NCBI RefSeq assembly: GCF_017874615.1
Contig: NZ_JAGIKV010000018.1
Coordinates: forward strand, 1 to 64,000
Source: Paenibacillus xylanexedens
GTDB taxonomy: Bacteria; Bacillota; Bacilli; Paenibacillales; Paenibacillaceae
Length of the DNA: 64,000 nucleotides
Direction: 5' to 3'
The notes under the pieces were generated by a model that saw nothing but the letters and a program-made list of their open reading frames with translations, was not told the DNA's origin and did no database searches. A program made the translations under genes and the position numbers. Of this stretch, positions 27,402 to 35,444 are shown in pieces; position 1 is the first letter of the stretch, and every line of letters begins with the position of its first letter.

Positions 27402-27466
27402 ACGAGCATAGTAGCTCGTTTCAGGGCGCCTTTTGCTGTTTATTAACAGTAGAAGCGTCTTTTTTC
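27402..27466 (+). terminator. terminator after the helicase gene
   Basis: A small ACGAGC/GCTCGT hairpin (27402-27419) is followed by a larger one: GGCGCcTTTTGCTGTT-tatt-AACAGTAGAAGCGTC (27425-27459, with G-U pairs and one bulge), then TTTTTT. The second ends helicase transcripts and lies just before the next gene. Confidence 0.75.
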
Positions 27467-27489
27467 CATTTCAGAATGGGGGTTGGATT

Positions 27490-27858
27490 ATGCAGGACGG
27501 CAAACAACATCTGTATGTATCGGTAACACATAACCTGATTGAACGAACAAAGAACGAATCTACACCCTTTGAAGTGTTGGTGGATGACGGGCAGTTGGGC
27601 CGATTGAAGGATCTGATGAAGGTGCTGGAGGATGACGATGCCTATACTTTGCAACGGGCCCCGGTACCCTACAAATCGGCAGACCATGATGAGGCAACAG
27701 AGCAATTTTCGGATGGCATGACCTTGCTGTATACCTTTCTGTATGACCATGGCACGCCGGATACCCGGCAGGCGATTGAGAGCATGAACGTGCTTCCAAG
27801 GCTGCAGGATACGGATTACGATGACCCTGGGTACGAGAATTCACCACTGAATAAATGA
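27490..27858 (+). CDS. hypothetical protein, 122 residues
   Basis: An acidic soluble protein. GGGGG lies 7 nt before the ATG at 27490 (MQDGKQHLYV); the longer reading from 27433 overlaps the terminator and is rejected. The segment LIERTKNESTPFEVLVDDGQ and the C-terminal DTDYDDPGYENSP give no family I recognise. It follows the helicase on the same strand but is separated from it by a terminator. Confidence 0.7.
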   Translation: MQDGKQHLYVSVTHNLIERTKNESTPFEVLVDDGQLGRLKDLMKVLEDDDAYTLQRAPVPYKSADHDEATEQFSDGMTLLYTFLYDHGTPDTRQAIESMNVLPRLQDTDYDDPGYENSPLNK

Positions 27859-27938
27859 CCTGATGCCAAAATTATGCGCATCTGCTTTGGACGTAAGCTC
27901 CCTCTTTATAAAGACAGATACAACAACATATTTAATGA

Positions 27939-27988
27939 GAAATAACCTCTTTCCTGAACATGCTCCTTGTTAGGAAAGAGGTTATTTC
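27939..27988. terminator. bidirectional terminator
   Basis: The arms GAAATAACCTCTTTCCT (27939-27955) and AGGAAAGAGGTTATTTC (27972-27988) are perfect over 17 bp. They lie between the convergent 122-residue protein gene and the secreted-protein gene. Confidence 0.85.
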
Positions 27989-27999
27989 TTTGAGTATTT

Positions 28000-28722
28000 T
28001 TACTTGATGGCTTGAGTCCATTCTACAAATTTATTTGGTTCCTGCCAAGATCCAGAGTATGGTCCGTGAGGGTCTCCCGACAAATTCCCCTTACCAGTTG
28101 CACTCCATGTGCCACGGTTTACAAAAGGGGTTATCCAGAAAACATAGGAGGAAATACCACTTCCGACTTTAGGCCCTGAATATTTTGTGCTTATACTTTG
28201 AGTTATTTCACTAGCCAACCCTGCTTCTATTGAAGTTTTCAAACTAGCTGGAATTGTTACACTAGCAGAGACATTTGAACTAAGTTTAAATGTAGTATTA
28301 ATCGTTCTTTCCTGGGACTGCCCAACACTTGTTATCTGCTGAGCTGCCAAAGGGGTATCTCTCTGGGTGACTTGCTTAGTAATATCCCAGATAATATACA
28401 GGTCATACCAAGCATTGGGCGTTACTATATTTTGTTGAGAAGATGTGGTTTGATTGGTACCTTCAATGACATTGGAAATAATAATATCTCCATTGCCGCC
28501 TGCTTGTTGTGAGATCGCTTTCAATTCTTCATCAGTTATTTTACCAGCTGCTTCAGGTGAAATTATAAAGCTTTGTCCATTAATAATTTTCTCTGTATTA
28601 CCAGTAAACGGAACGATTACATCGTGATTTTGTTGAGCCATAGCAACTGAAGAAAACGTTCCTCCCACAAGCATAGAAGCCACAACAGCCGGAATTAAAA
28701 TTTTTTTTGTAATATTCAACAC
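28000..28722 (-). CDS. secreted beta-rich protein of unknown function
   Basis: 240 residues with a clear signal peptide (residues 1-29, cleavage after SSVAMA). The mature part is poor in charged residues. It has a stretch of alternating small polar and hydrophobic residues (INTTFKLSSNVSASVTIPAS, then EAGLASEITQSIS), as seen in beta-hairpins of aerolysin-type pore-forming proteins, and an aromatic C terminus (WSATGKG, GSWQEP). I do not recognise the family; a pore-forming or cell-surface role is only a possibility. The gene is clearly more AT-rich than its neighbours and is divergent from a small membrane-protein gene. Confidence 0.75.
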   Translation of the reverse strand: MLNITKKILIPAVVASMLVGGTFSSVAMAQQNHDVIVPFTGNTEKIINGQSFIISPEAAGKITDEELKAISQQAGGNGDIIISNVIEGTNQTTSSQQNIVTPNAWYDLYIIWDITKQVTQRDTPLAAQQITSVGQSQERTINTTFKLSSNVSASVTIPASLKTSIEAGLASEITQSISTKYSGPKVGSGISSYVFWITPFVNRGTWSATGKGNLSGDPHGPYSGSWQEPNKFVEWTQAIK

Positions 28723-28812
28723 AAATTACCTCTTTTCCTGTATAATTTGGTACATAATTCATAATAAAGGAAAATAATAAAATGTCAAATTTTGAATAAA
28801 AAGGAGATAATG

Positions 28813-29043
28813 ATGAATTTACGAACAACAGGTATACTTCTTTTGATTATGGCTGGATTTTTCTATACTTTAGAGCGAGTTATTGCTTATTTATCCACTT
28901 ATATTGTAACAATTGGAAAAACAGGGATATCTGTCGATTTAACAGTGCTATATCCTGGATTCTTCGATAATCTCTTCGTTCCAATTTTCGCTTTTTTAGG
29001 ATCAGTTCTATTCATTGTCGATCTCATAATTAAAAACAAATAA
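28813..29043 (+). CDS. small membrane protein, 76 residues
   Basis: Two hydrophobic helices (TGILLLIMAGFFYTL and the segment FVPIFAFLGSVLFIVDLI) with a short extracytoplasmic loop; lysine-rich end KNK. AAGGAG lies 6 nt before the ATG at 28813. It is divergent from the secreted protein with a 90-bp shared promoter region and has the same low G+C. An immunity or anchoring role for the secreted protein is possible but unproven. Confidence 0.7.
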   Translation: MNLRTTGILLLIMAGFFYTLERVIAYLSTYIVTIGKTGISVDLTVLYPGFFDNLFVPIFAFLGSVLFIVDLIIKNK

Positions 29044-29053
29044 TACCCACTAA

Positions 29054-29098
29054 AAAAGAGTTCTGAGGGAACGCGCACCCACCAGAGCTCTTTTGTTA
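29054..29098 (+). terminator. terminator of the small membrane-protein gene
   Basis: AAAAGAGTTCTG (29054-29065) pairs with CAGAGCTCTTTT (29083-29094), one G-U, 17-nt loop; GTTAATAAC follows. The leading A-run also makes it usable for minus-strand transcripts. Confidence 0.7.
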
Positions 29099-29169
29099 AT
29101 AACATTTTCTTAATCGAATTAGAATATATCGAATTTAACTATTTTTCAAATGCTTTTTAACATGTCTAA

Positions 29170-30240
29170 TTAATCAAGTCTGATCTCCTGCCCTTTCTCA
29201 GCGGATTCGTAGATTCCGCACAACATGCGCGTGGAAGCCACACCATCCGCAATTGGGCTGATCGGCTCTGTCCCGTTCAGGCAGCAATCCACAAAGTGGT
29301 CAATCTGGTTCTGGAATGCACTATGAATATGGAGACCCGTATTGTCCGTCTGGGGTTCAATATTCAGAATTGTGTTATTTTTCTCCGTGACGATCAGTGT
29401 CTCCGGCTCCAGTTCGAACCCACCACGCTCACCGTATAATTTCACCGATGACTCATCTCCGCGTGCATGCAGGGTAAAGCTCACATCCACCGCCAGCGAA
29501 GCCCCGTTTTCAAACCGAATAAGTGCATTCGCCATATCTTCCACGTCATTCACAGCTGCGCTGTAGTCGGCTGCTTTGTAAAAAGAAAGATGTTCGATAT
29601 GGGCACGATTGCCCAGCTTCCGATACGTATTACCACTGACCGAAACAGGTTTCGGTCTGCCCATGAGGTACCAGCATTGGTCGATGATATGTACGCCCAG
29701 GTCAATCAGAGGACCACCGCCGGAACGGCTTTTGTCAGCAAACCAACCGCCTGGATTGCCGTGACGCCGCAGAATGGAGGCTTTGGCATAATACAGTTCA
29801 CCAAACTCCCCGGCATCAATGAATCTGCGCATCATCTGCATATTGTTATCATAACGCCGCACAAATCCAACGATAAACGTACGTCCGCTCTTCTTCACCG
29901 CTTCTTCAATCCGCAGCGCATCCTCCACATTGGTTGCCACCGGTTTCTCCAGCAACACATGCTTGCCTGCCTCCAGTGCAGCAATGGCAAATTCGGCGTG
30001 TGTATTATTCCAGGTACAGATACTGACGGCATCCACATGCGGGTCCTCCAGCATCTCCCGATAATCGGTGTACACGGATTGAGCATCATACTTCTGTGCC
30101 GCAGCTTTAGCCCGTTCTTCGTTCAGATCGCAGATCGCATAGATGACGGCATCCTCGTTTTTGGCATAACACCTCATATGAAGATCCGAGATTGATCCTG
30201 TACCGATCATTCCGATGTGCAACATTTGTTTCGTGCTCAT
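29170..30240 (-). CDS. Gfo/Idh/MocA family oxidoreductase
   Basis: 356 residues. The Rossmann motif IGMIGTGSISDLH lies at the N terminus, the family motif EKPVATN at about residue 95, and the DLGVHIIDQCWYLMGRP segment at about 180 contains the catalytic-type histidine. These enzymes oxidise or reduce sugars and related polyols with NAD(P). ATG 30240 is chosen from GGAGG 6 nt upstream. It lies 47 bp after the acetyltransferase gene, so the two are probably one transcript. Confidence 0.92.
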   Translation of the reverse strand: MSTKQMLHIGMIGTGSISDLHMRCYAKNEDAVIYAICDLNEERAKAAAQKYDAQSVYTDYREMLEDPHVDAVSICTWNNTHAEFAIAALEAGKHVLLEKPVATNVEDALRIEEAVKKSGRTFIVGFVRRYDNNMQMMRRFIDAGEFGELYYAKASILRRHGNPGGWFADKSRSGGGPLIDLGVHIIDQCWYLMGRPKPVSVSGNTYRKLGNRAHIEHLSFYKAADYSAAVNDVEDMANALIRFENGASLAVDVSFTLHARGDESSVKLYGERGGFELEPETLIVTEKNNTILNIEPQTDNTGLHIHSAFQNQIDHFVDCCLNGTEPISPIADGVASTRMLCGIYESAEKGQEIRLD

Positions 30241-30287
30241 CATCGTCCTCCCTTCCTTTTCCACAGCTTCCACAACATCATTATCGT

Positions 30288-30764
30288 CTAGTCTGCCCGC
30301 AGCATACCTTCGTAAATACCCGGCGTTGAATTTTCAATCTTCACTGCACCCAGCGTCCGCGCATAGAAATCCACAGGTCCCGCTGATCCAATAATCGCAT
30401 ACCCGTAACCGTCCGCCTTCATCGCATGCATACAGGCCAGTAACAAGGCTGTGCCTACACCTTTGCCTCGTGCATCCTGGCTCACACCTGTCGGTCCAAA
30501 GAAGTTGCGACATGTCGCTTCGTAACAGGCAAATCCAATCATTTTCCCATGCTCAACCGCAATATAACAGGACACCGGCTGACGCGCAAAAGCGACCTCA
30601 CATTCATCCACCCAAGCCTGACTAAAATGTGACCTCACCCAATCCAGTACATGCTGTTTCTCTGGGGCAATGGCTCTTCGAATCACAATGGAGGATTCCT
30701 CCAACGCTCTCAGTCCACTCTCTTGCTCCGGCAAACGATAGAGCGCTACCAACATATCACTCAT
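30288..30764 (-). CDS. GNAT family N-acetyltransferase
   Basis: 158 residues. The acetyl-CoA loop is GVSQDARGKGVGTALLLACM (about 94-113), preceded by the usual strand IGFACYEAT and followed by YAIIGSAGPVDFYARTLGA. The substrate is unknown. It is the first gene of a two-gene unit with the Gfo/Idh/MocA enzyme, which suggests but does not prove action on a sugar or amino-sugar. Confidence 0.88.
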   Translation of the reverse strand: MSDMLVALYRLPEQESGLRALEESSIVIRRAIAPEKQHVLDWVRSHFSQAWVDECEVAFARQPVSCYIAVEHGKMIGFACYEATCRNFFGPTGVSQDARGKGVGTALLLACMHAMKADGYGYAIIGSAGPVDFYARTLGAVKIENSTPGIYEGMLRAD

Positions 30765-31013
30765 CTAATCCGTTCCTCCTCGTACTTGAATGTGAAATAG
30801 GACAAAGGTTTGGCCACTTACCTGAAATTAACCTGATCCTGCTGCGGATAACCTGCAATACAAGCGATATTTCTAATTTAAGCTAACCTACCGCTTACAT
30901 TCATTGCATTTCAACTGCAACACTTAGACGATTTGTCCCGTCTATTAACTTGAAGCGCGGCCCTAAGGAAGATTTTACCGCGTCAGTACACAGATTAGAA
31001 GGGATGAATATTG

Positions 31014-32078
31014 ATGAACAACAACATGAAAAAAGTAAGTGCACTGATGGCCCTATCCATGGCATTGGGTGGTGGAGCCGCTTATGCAGCAACACTGGAC
31101 AACACACAACCAGTCCATCAAACATCCGTTTCAGCAGATAGTAACGCAGCGAGTGTAGTAAACGTATCCGTGAATGGTGCAGCCATCTCTGATGGATATT
31201 GGAACAAGGATGGCAAAGTAGCCATGATCCCGCTGCGTGATCTTACCGACGCACTGGGTATTGAACTTGAATGGAATAAAGAAACTAAAACTGCAGAGCT
31301 GACTCGTGGTGCTCTCTGGACGCAGGTAATCACAGGCAAGGATCAATATTCCGTGAATAAAATGTCGCTCACGCTGGGTACAGCGCCCGAAATCACAGGC
31401 GGCAAATTGTATGTACCGGCTTCTTTTGCTGAGAAAGCACTGCATGGACAAGTGAACACAACAGGAAATCAGGTGACTATCTCCAGTGAAGAGGACGTGA
31501 AGACGGTTACTGAACGTGGTGTAATTACCAGAATCTCGAACCAAGATAAATATAAGTCCATCCAGATTGGCGGTGCAGGTACGGATGGTATTGTGCTCAA
31601 TCTGAGCGATGAGACGAAATTCATCTCAGTTGAGGGGAAAGAGATTGCACTGACTGATCTGGCCATTGGCATGAACGTGGAAGCTGAGCATTCCCTGATC
31701 ACCACCCGCAGTCTGCCACCACAAACGCCGACCTATACAGTCACTGTACTGGATGACGCTGCGGAATCACAATTAAAAGACGTTCTGGGGACAGCGGGTA
31801 CGATTGAAAATGTAACATCAGCTGAAGGCAGCATCTCACAGATTGAGATTACAGGTACACGGTTAACTGAGACGGCTCCTGACCATGTCGTGCTGAACAT
31901 CGCTAAAGACACGCTGATCGTGAACCACGAAGGAGAAACAGTGAAAGCTGAAGAACTGACCAAAGGCGCTAAAGTCATTGGGTTCTACAGCCCTATGCTG
32001 ACACGCAGCCTGCCTCCAATCGGAACAGCTTGGAAAGTGGTTGTTGAAACACCTGCAGCAGAGCTGGAAGGGAAATAA
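31014..32078 (+). CDS. secreted protein with copper-amine-oxidase-like stalk domain
   Basis: 354 residues. The signal peptide ends GGGAAYA (about residue 25). The stalk domain (about 45-150) shows VNVSVNGAAISDGYWNKDGK and VAMIPLRDLTDALGIELEWN. The rest (about 160-350) holds two related segments that each end in a TRSLPP motif (TTRSLPPQTPTYTV and TRSLPPIGTAWKV), an internal duplication of beta-rich repeats. It is probably cell-wall associated. The start is placed at ATG 31014, with a GAAGGG site about 10 nt upstream. Confidence 0.82.
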   Translation: MNNNMKKVSALMALSMALGGGAAYAATLDNTQPVHQTSVSADSNAASVVNVSVNGAAISDGYWNKDGKVAMIPLRDLTDALGIELEWNKETKTAELTRGALWTQVITGKDQYSVNKMSLTLGTAPEITGGKLYVPASFAEKALHGQVNTTGNQVTISSEEDVKTVTERGVITRISNQDKYKSIQIGGAGTDGIVLNLSDETKFISVEGKEIALTDLAIGMNVEAEHSLITTRSLPPQTPTYTVTVLDDAAESQLKDVLGTAGTIENVTSAEGSISQIEITGTRLTETAPDHVVLNIAKDTLIVNHEGETVKAEELTKGAKVIGFYSPMLTRSLPPIGTAWKVVVETPAAELEGK

Positions 32079-32147
32079 TACGGTTAGAAAAACGTCTGGC
32101 TGAAACACATGTTATATGTTGTTGCAGACGACCGCGTGCATCGCTTA

Positions 32148-32233
32148 GCACGGGGTCATGAGTGTGGAGCATCATAATGACCAGCCATCCGCATGTAGCT
32201 CCTGCCGCACGGTGTCATGAGTTTGGCGCATCA
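32148..32233 (+). repeat. imperfect 27-bp direct repeat in a 3' UTR
   Basis: GCACGGgGTCATGAGTgTGG (32148-32167, continuing aGCATCA) recurs 59 bp later at 32207-32233 with three changes. The second copy is embedded in a longer hairpin, GCCGCACGG (32204-32212) / CCGTGCGGC (32243-32251). Both lie between the stalk-protein stop and its terminator. Confidence 0.6.
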
Positions 32234-32270
32234 AGAGCTCAGCCGTGCGGCCAGGCGGCGAAGTCAATTC

Positions 32271-32320
32271 AAAAAAACCTTATCCGCTTGTCTTCTGACA
32301 AGCACGGGTAAGGTTTTTTT
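32271..32320. terminator. bidirectional terminator
   Basis: The arms AAACCTTA..CTTGTC and GACAAG..TAAGGTTT flank a TTCT loop. T-runs lie on both sides (seven or more bases each). It ends the stalk-protein transcript. Confidence 0.85.
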
Positions 32321-32348
32321 TGGAGGTTTTTAGTTTTTGGTTTGTTTT

Positions 32349-32390
<42 letters not shown>

Positions 32391-32516
32391 TTAGAGTGTG
32401 TCTACAAACTGCTTCAAACTGAAGCGTACCTGAAACTTGTCCGGAGCAGACACGTGCGATGTTCGCTGCATACGAAATACGTTGCATACTGAATGTAAGA
32501 GCAAGCGGAGTTAACG

Positions 32517-32710
32517 CTAAGGAATCTGAGGCATCTTATTCAAGGATTTGAAGCACCCGCAGAAATCTAAGGAATCTCAGGCACGCTAATTTGACTAAAT
32601 AGCTGTTTATAGCATTTTTATCAGAGGAATTCGGGAAATAAAGTGTCTGATGTTCCTTACATTTTAAAAAGAGGACCTGAGGGCCAAATAAGACGTCCTG
32701 TGTTCCTTAG
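32517..32710. repeat. dispersed 195-bp four-motif element, copy A
   Basis: Four related 24-bp motifs: direct at 32517-32540 and 32567-32590, inverted at 32637-32660 and 32687-32710. Motifs of the same orientation are offset by exactly 50 bp. In this copy all four cores read TAAGGAA. The sequence between motifs is not shared with copies B and C. The span is 194 bp, one base shorter than the others, with the difference in the central spacer. It lies between the stalk-protein terminator and ridA. Confidence 0.85.
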
Positions 32711-32734
32711 AAAATCCTCAGACCATTCGCCAGA

Positions 32735-33136
32735 TCAACCAGCTTGGGTTTCATCTTCAACAATCGCTTCCACTTCAATCTCAACCATCAACAAGGGATC
32801 AATGAGTGCGCTAACTTCAACCATGGTGGCTACAGGCTGGATCTGTCCAAAAAATTCACCGTGCGCCTTGCCAACTTCCTCCCATCTGGAGATATCGGTC
32901 ACAAACATCCGGGTTCTCACCACATGCGACATGTCAGCACCCAACTCTTTTAATGCATTTTCAATCGTCTGCAAAACGAACCTTGTCTGTGCATACGGAT
33001 CACCTGCCCCAACAACTACACCATCTTGCATCGCGGTTGTACCCGCCACTTCAATTCGGTTCCCTACACGGATGGCACGGCAATATCCCACCAATGGTTC
33101 CCATGGGGAGCCCGTAAATACCTGCTGTCTGCTCAT
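32735..33136 (-). CDS. RidA/YjgF family protein (first copy)
   Basis: 133 residues. It has the Rid fold signature VAGTTAMQDGVVVG, QTRFVLQTIENALKELGAD and the C-terminal VEIEVEAIVE. The canonical arginine in the R-x-C-x-E active site region appears as VVRTRMFVTD; the usual CPxR is replaced, so it may belong to a RidA subgroup without enamine deaminase activity. It is monocistronic. A second, more canonical RidA is encoded at 53761. Confidence 0.87.
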   Translation of the reverse strand: MSRQQVFTGSPWEPLVGYCRAIRVGNRIEVAGTTAMQDGVVVGAGDPYAQTRFVLQTIENALKELGADMSHVVRTRMFVTDISRWEEVGKAHGEFFGQIQPVATMVEVSALIDPLLMVEIEVEAIVEDETQAG

Positions 33137-33370
33137 TCTCTCGTCCCTCGCTTTGGTTGTATTTGTCTCTTCAGATTAAACATGAATTATATCAGTCCCC
33201 CATCATCTCGGACAATGGAATCAAGTTTAATTCTATCTTAACTCCATTAACATTTTTGCACAGAAAAAAATCCCCTGAATGACTGCCCATTGGTTAGATC
33301 AAGGACGGTTCATTCGAGGATTTATGAGAATTAGTATCTTTTCTTTTTCTTTAAGGATGAAACATCCAAA

Positions 33371-34345
33371 TTACAACTTGATATTAGCCTCATCAAAGTA
33401 TTCTTCCAGAGTTAACCCACTCTTCGCCACATCCGGTGCCAAATCTGTACCGATGTACCGGATATGCCAAGGCTCATAGACGTAACCTGTGGTATCTTCT
33501 TCACCTTGCAGATAACGGATGACATATCCATATTCTGCAGCGTGTTCAGCCAACCACTGGCCTTCCTTCGATGTGCCAAATACCTCTTCCAGCACATTGC
33601 CCACACTCGGGCTGGATACATCAATGGCAAGACCCGTCTGATGTTCGCTTCGGCCCGGCACAGAGCTCACGCGATCTGTGTATTCTTGACCTTTGGTTTT
33701 GACATTATTGTTATAGATGGATACCTGACGCTGATATGAACGATAACCGGATACCGCACGAAGCTCAATGCCATCCGCCTTTGCACCTGCAAACAACTTC
33801 TCCAGTGCCTCCGCAGCTTCCTTGCGCATATGCCGCTTCTCGTGTGGTTCGTCGAAAGAAAACGGTACATTCGGCTCTACCAGATCGTCCGGCTCGTACC
33901 CGTCAGGCAGACTCCGTTGCTTGTTCACAATGACGGTCATAGACTCCTCATTGGTCACCACAGATTGTGCATCAATCGTCGTTTGCAGTGCGCTGATACT
34001 GCGTTTCTCCAGCAATGGATCTTCCGCTGTCGCGCCATTCCCATTGTCTGAAGAGCCCTGCCCTTCGCCCGCTGAAGCATTCCCAGACTCGCTATTCGTG
34101 CCTTCACCGCTGTTGCCAGAAGATGATGTGTCCTCCCCGCCAGCATTGTCGCCGTCCGTTCCTTTATCCTCCGTAAAATGAACCGTTGTGCCGTCCGTCT
34201 CCTGTTGTGTGTTACCTGTTCCATTCGGATTCTGGCTCTCCTCTGTGCCTGAACCGTTCTGGCACGCGGTAAGCAAAGCTCCGCATATCATCAATGAGGA
34301 CAGCATAACCACCATACGGCGCTGTCTTCCTGTAGTTGATTTCAT
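33371..34345 (-). CDS. VanY-like D-alanyl-D-alanine carboxypeptidase lipoprotein
   Basis: 324 residues. The lipoprotein signal ends LLTAC (about 28). A serine/glycine/asparagine-rich spacer (about 30-110) precedes the M15B peptidase domain. Zinc-site motifs are SEHQTGLAID (His and Asp ligands) and EPWHIRY (second His), with AVSGYRSYQRQ before them. It trims D-Ala from peptidoglycan stem peptides at the outer face of the membrane. No vanRS or vanHAX genes are nearby, so a housekeeping wall role is more likely than glycopeptide resistance. Confidence 0.92.
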   Translation of the reverse strand: MKSTTGRQRRMVVMLSSLMICGALLTACQNGSGTEESQNPNGTGNTQQETDGTTVHFTEDKGTDGDNAGGEDTSSSGNSGEGTNSESGNASAGEGQGSSDNGNGATAEDPLLEKRSISALQTTIDAQSVVTNEESMTVIVNKQRSLPDGYEPDDLVEPNVPFSFDEPHEKRHMRKEAAEALEKLFAGAKADGIELRAVSGYRSYQRQVSIYNNNVKTKGQEYTDRVSSVPGRSEHQTGLAIDVSSPSVGNVLEEVFGTSKEGQWLAEHAAEYGYVIRYLQGEEDTTGYVYEPWHIRYIGTDLAPDVAKSGLTLEEYFDEANIKL

Positions 34346-34534
34346 GTAAAAACTCCTATCGCAATAATATAAATGTTATATAGTTCTCTGCGTGCAATGT
34401 TCCCTGCGACAGTATACCTTAATTGGGAGCGAAGCTCCACCGGTAAAGACCTCCTTTAGAAGAGATCCGAATGAACATATACGGGCTGTACAGCCTGTAT
34501 GAACGTTTTTTGGACTTTTAGAGCAACATGATGC

Positions 34535-34572
34535 AATAAAAACAAGCAGGGGTGATCTGAGATCTCCCCCGC
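34535..34572 (-). terminator. terminator of the SNF2-SWIM operon
   Basis: On the minus strand GCGGGGgaGATC-tca-GATCACCCCTGC (34546-34572) is followed by TTGTTTTTATTG. It lies 14 bp beyond the SWIM-protein stop. Confidence 0.7.
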
Positions 34573-34585
34573 TCTGATGGATGCA

Positions 34586-35398
34586 TCATTTGGTTGCCGG
34601 GCTGTCCGTCTTCTTCTGGACAGCCTGCCACATCCGCGCGGCTACACGCTCGCGGATCAGATCCAGCCCTGCGGTGGCCGGCACGCCCGGCAGCAGCGCC
34701 GTCAGCTCCGGCAAGGCCGGCGGCTTGCCCGGCGGCGCGAGGCGCACCTCAACGGCGCCAAAGCCCGGCCCCGGCTGGTGCATGGCGCCGTCCGCGGCGG
34801 CCTCGGCGATCCACTCGCCGACGGCTGCGCCGCCTTCGCCGCCCCGCACCTGCGGGCGGCCAGCCGTTTCCGCTGCGCGGCCGGGGCCGCTGGGATCATG
34901 GGCGAGTTCCTCCGCCCATGCCCCCAGCACGCCGGCGAGCAGCGCTTCGCGCGGCAGGCCGGCGTGCGCCAGCTGCAGCAGCGGCTCGGCCGCGAGGCGC
35001 GCAGCTACGGCGCGCTCAGCGGCCGCGGCATGCGCGCAGCCCGGGTGGCCGCAGGTGCATGCCACGGCCGCGCTGGCCGTTGCTGCGCCTGGCGAACCCT
35101 CGGGCGCTTGCGTAGCCGGCAGCAGCCCGGCGAGCTCCTCGGGCGCCGGGCCGCCGCGCAGCAGGGCGTACAGCGTCAGCGGGCGCTTGCGCAGCTGAGC
35201 CAGTACAGCCTCGCGCTGGGCTTCGCTCAGTCGGGCGGGCGTTCCCGTGACCGTGAACATGCCTGCGGCCGATCCGGTCTTGCCCTCAACAGCGGAAGCG
35301 GAAACGGAAACTTCCTGGTCCGCATCCGCTGCTGTATTTACTTCTGCTGTCCATCCACCGGGGGACATATGCAGCTCGATCTTCCATTTTTCGCTCAC
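34586..35398 (-). CDS. SWIM zinc-finger protein
   Basis: 270 residues from a GTG start at 35398 with AAGGGGG 6 nt upstream; the open frame to 35461 overlaps the helicase gene and has no site. The SWIM motif CxCx(n)CxH appears as CTCGHPGCAH at about residue 118. The rest is extremely rich in alanine, glycine and proline, with codons of very high G+C, unlike the flanking genes. It follows the SNF2-type helicase by 46 bp; SWIM proteins beside such helicases are a recurrent bacterial pair, presumably acting together on DNA. Confidence 0.78.
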   Translation of the reverse strand: MSEKWKIELHMSPGGWTAEVNTAADADQEVSVSASAVEGKTGSAAGMFTVTGTPARLSEAQREAVLAQLRKRPLTLYALLRGGPAPEELAGLLPATQAPEGSPGAATASAAVACTCGHPGCAHAAAAERAVAARLAAEPLLQLAHAGLPREALLAGVLGAWAEELAHDPSGPGRAAETAGRPQVRGGEGGAAVGEWIAEAAADGAMHQPGPGFGAVEVRLAPPGKPPALPELTALLPGVPATAGLDLIRERVAARMWQAVQKKTDSPATK

Positions 35399-35444
35399 AA
35401 TAATCCCCCTTTCTCCACATCTATATTCCTCTGAAAGTTCAAGG

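Noticed and set aside
32517..32710. Four-motif element as a CRISPR-like or insertion-sequence remnant
   Set aside because: Motifs change orientation half way, spacers differ in every copy without array growth, and there is no transposase or target duplication visible.
33371..34345. VanY-like gene as part of a vancomycin-resistance cluster
   Set aside because: No van regulatory or ligase genes are nearby, and VanY-like peptidases are common housekeeping proteins.
34577..35434. Plus-strand open frame of 285 codons opposite the SWIM gene
   Set aside because: It is a by-product of very high G+C, which removes stop codons in all frames; no ribosome site, and the product is Arg/Pro/Ala low-complexity sequence.
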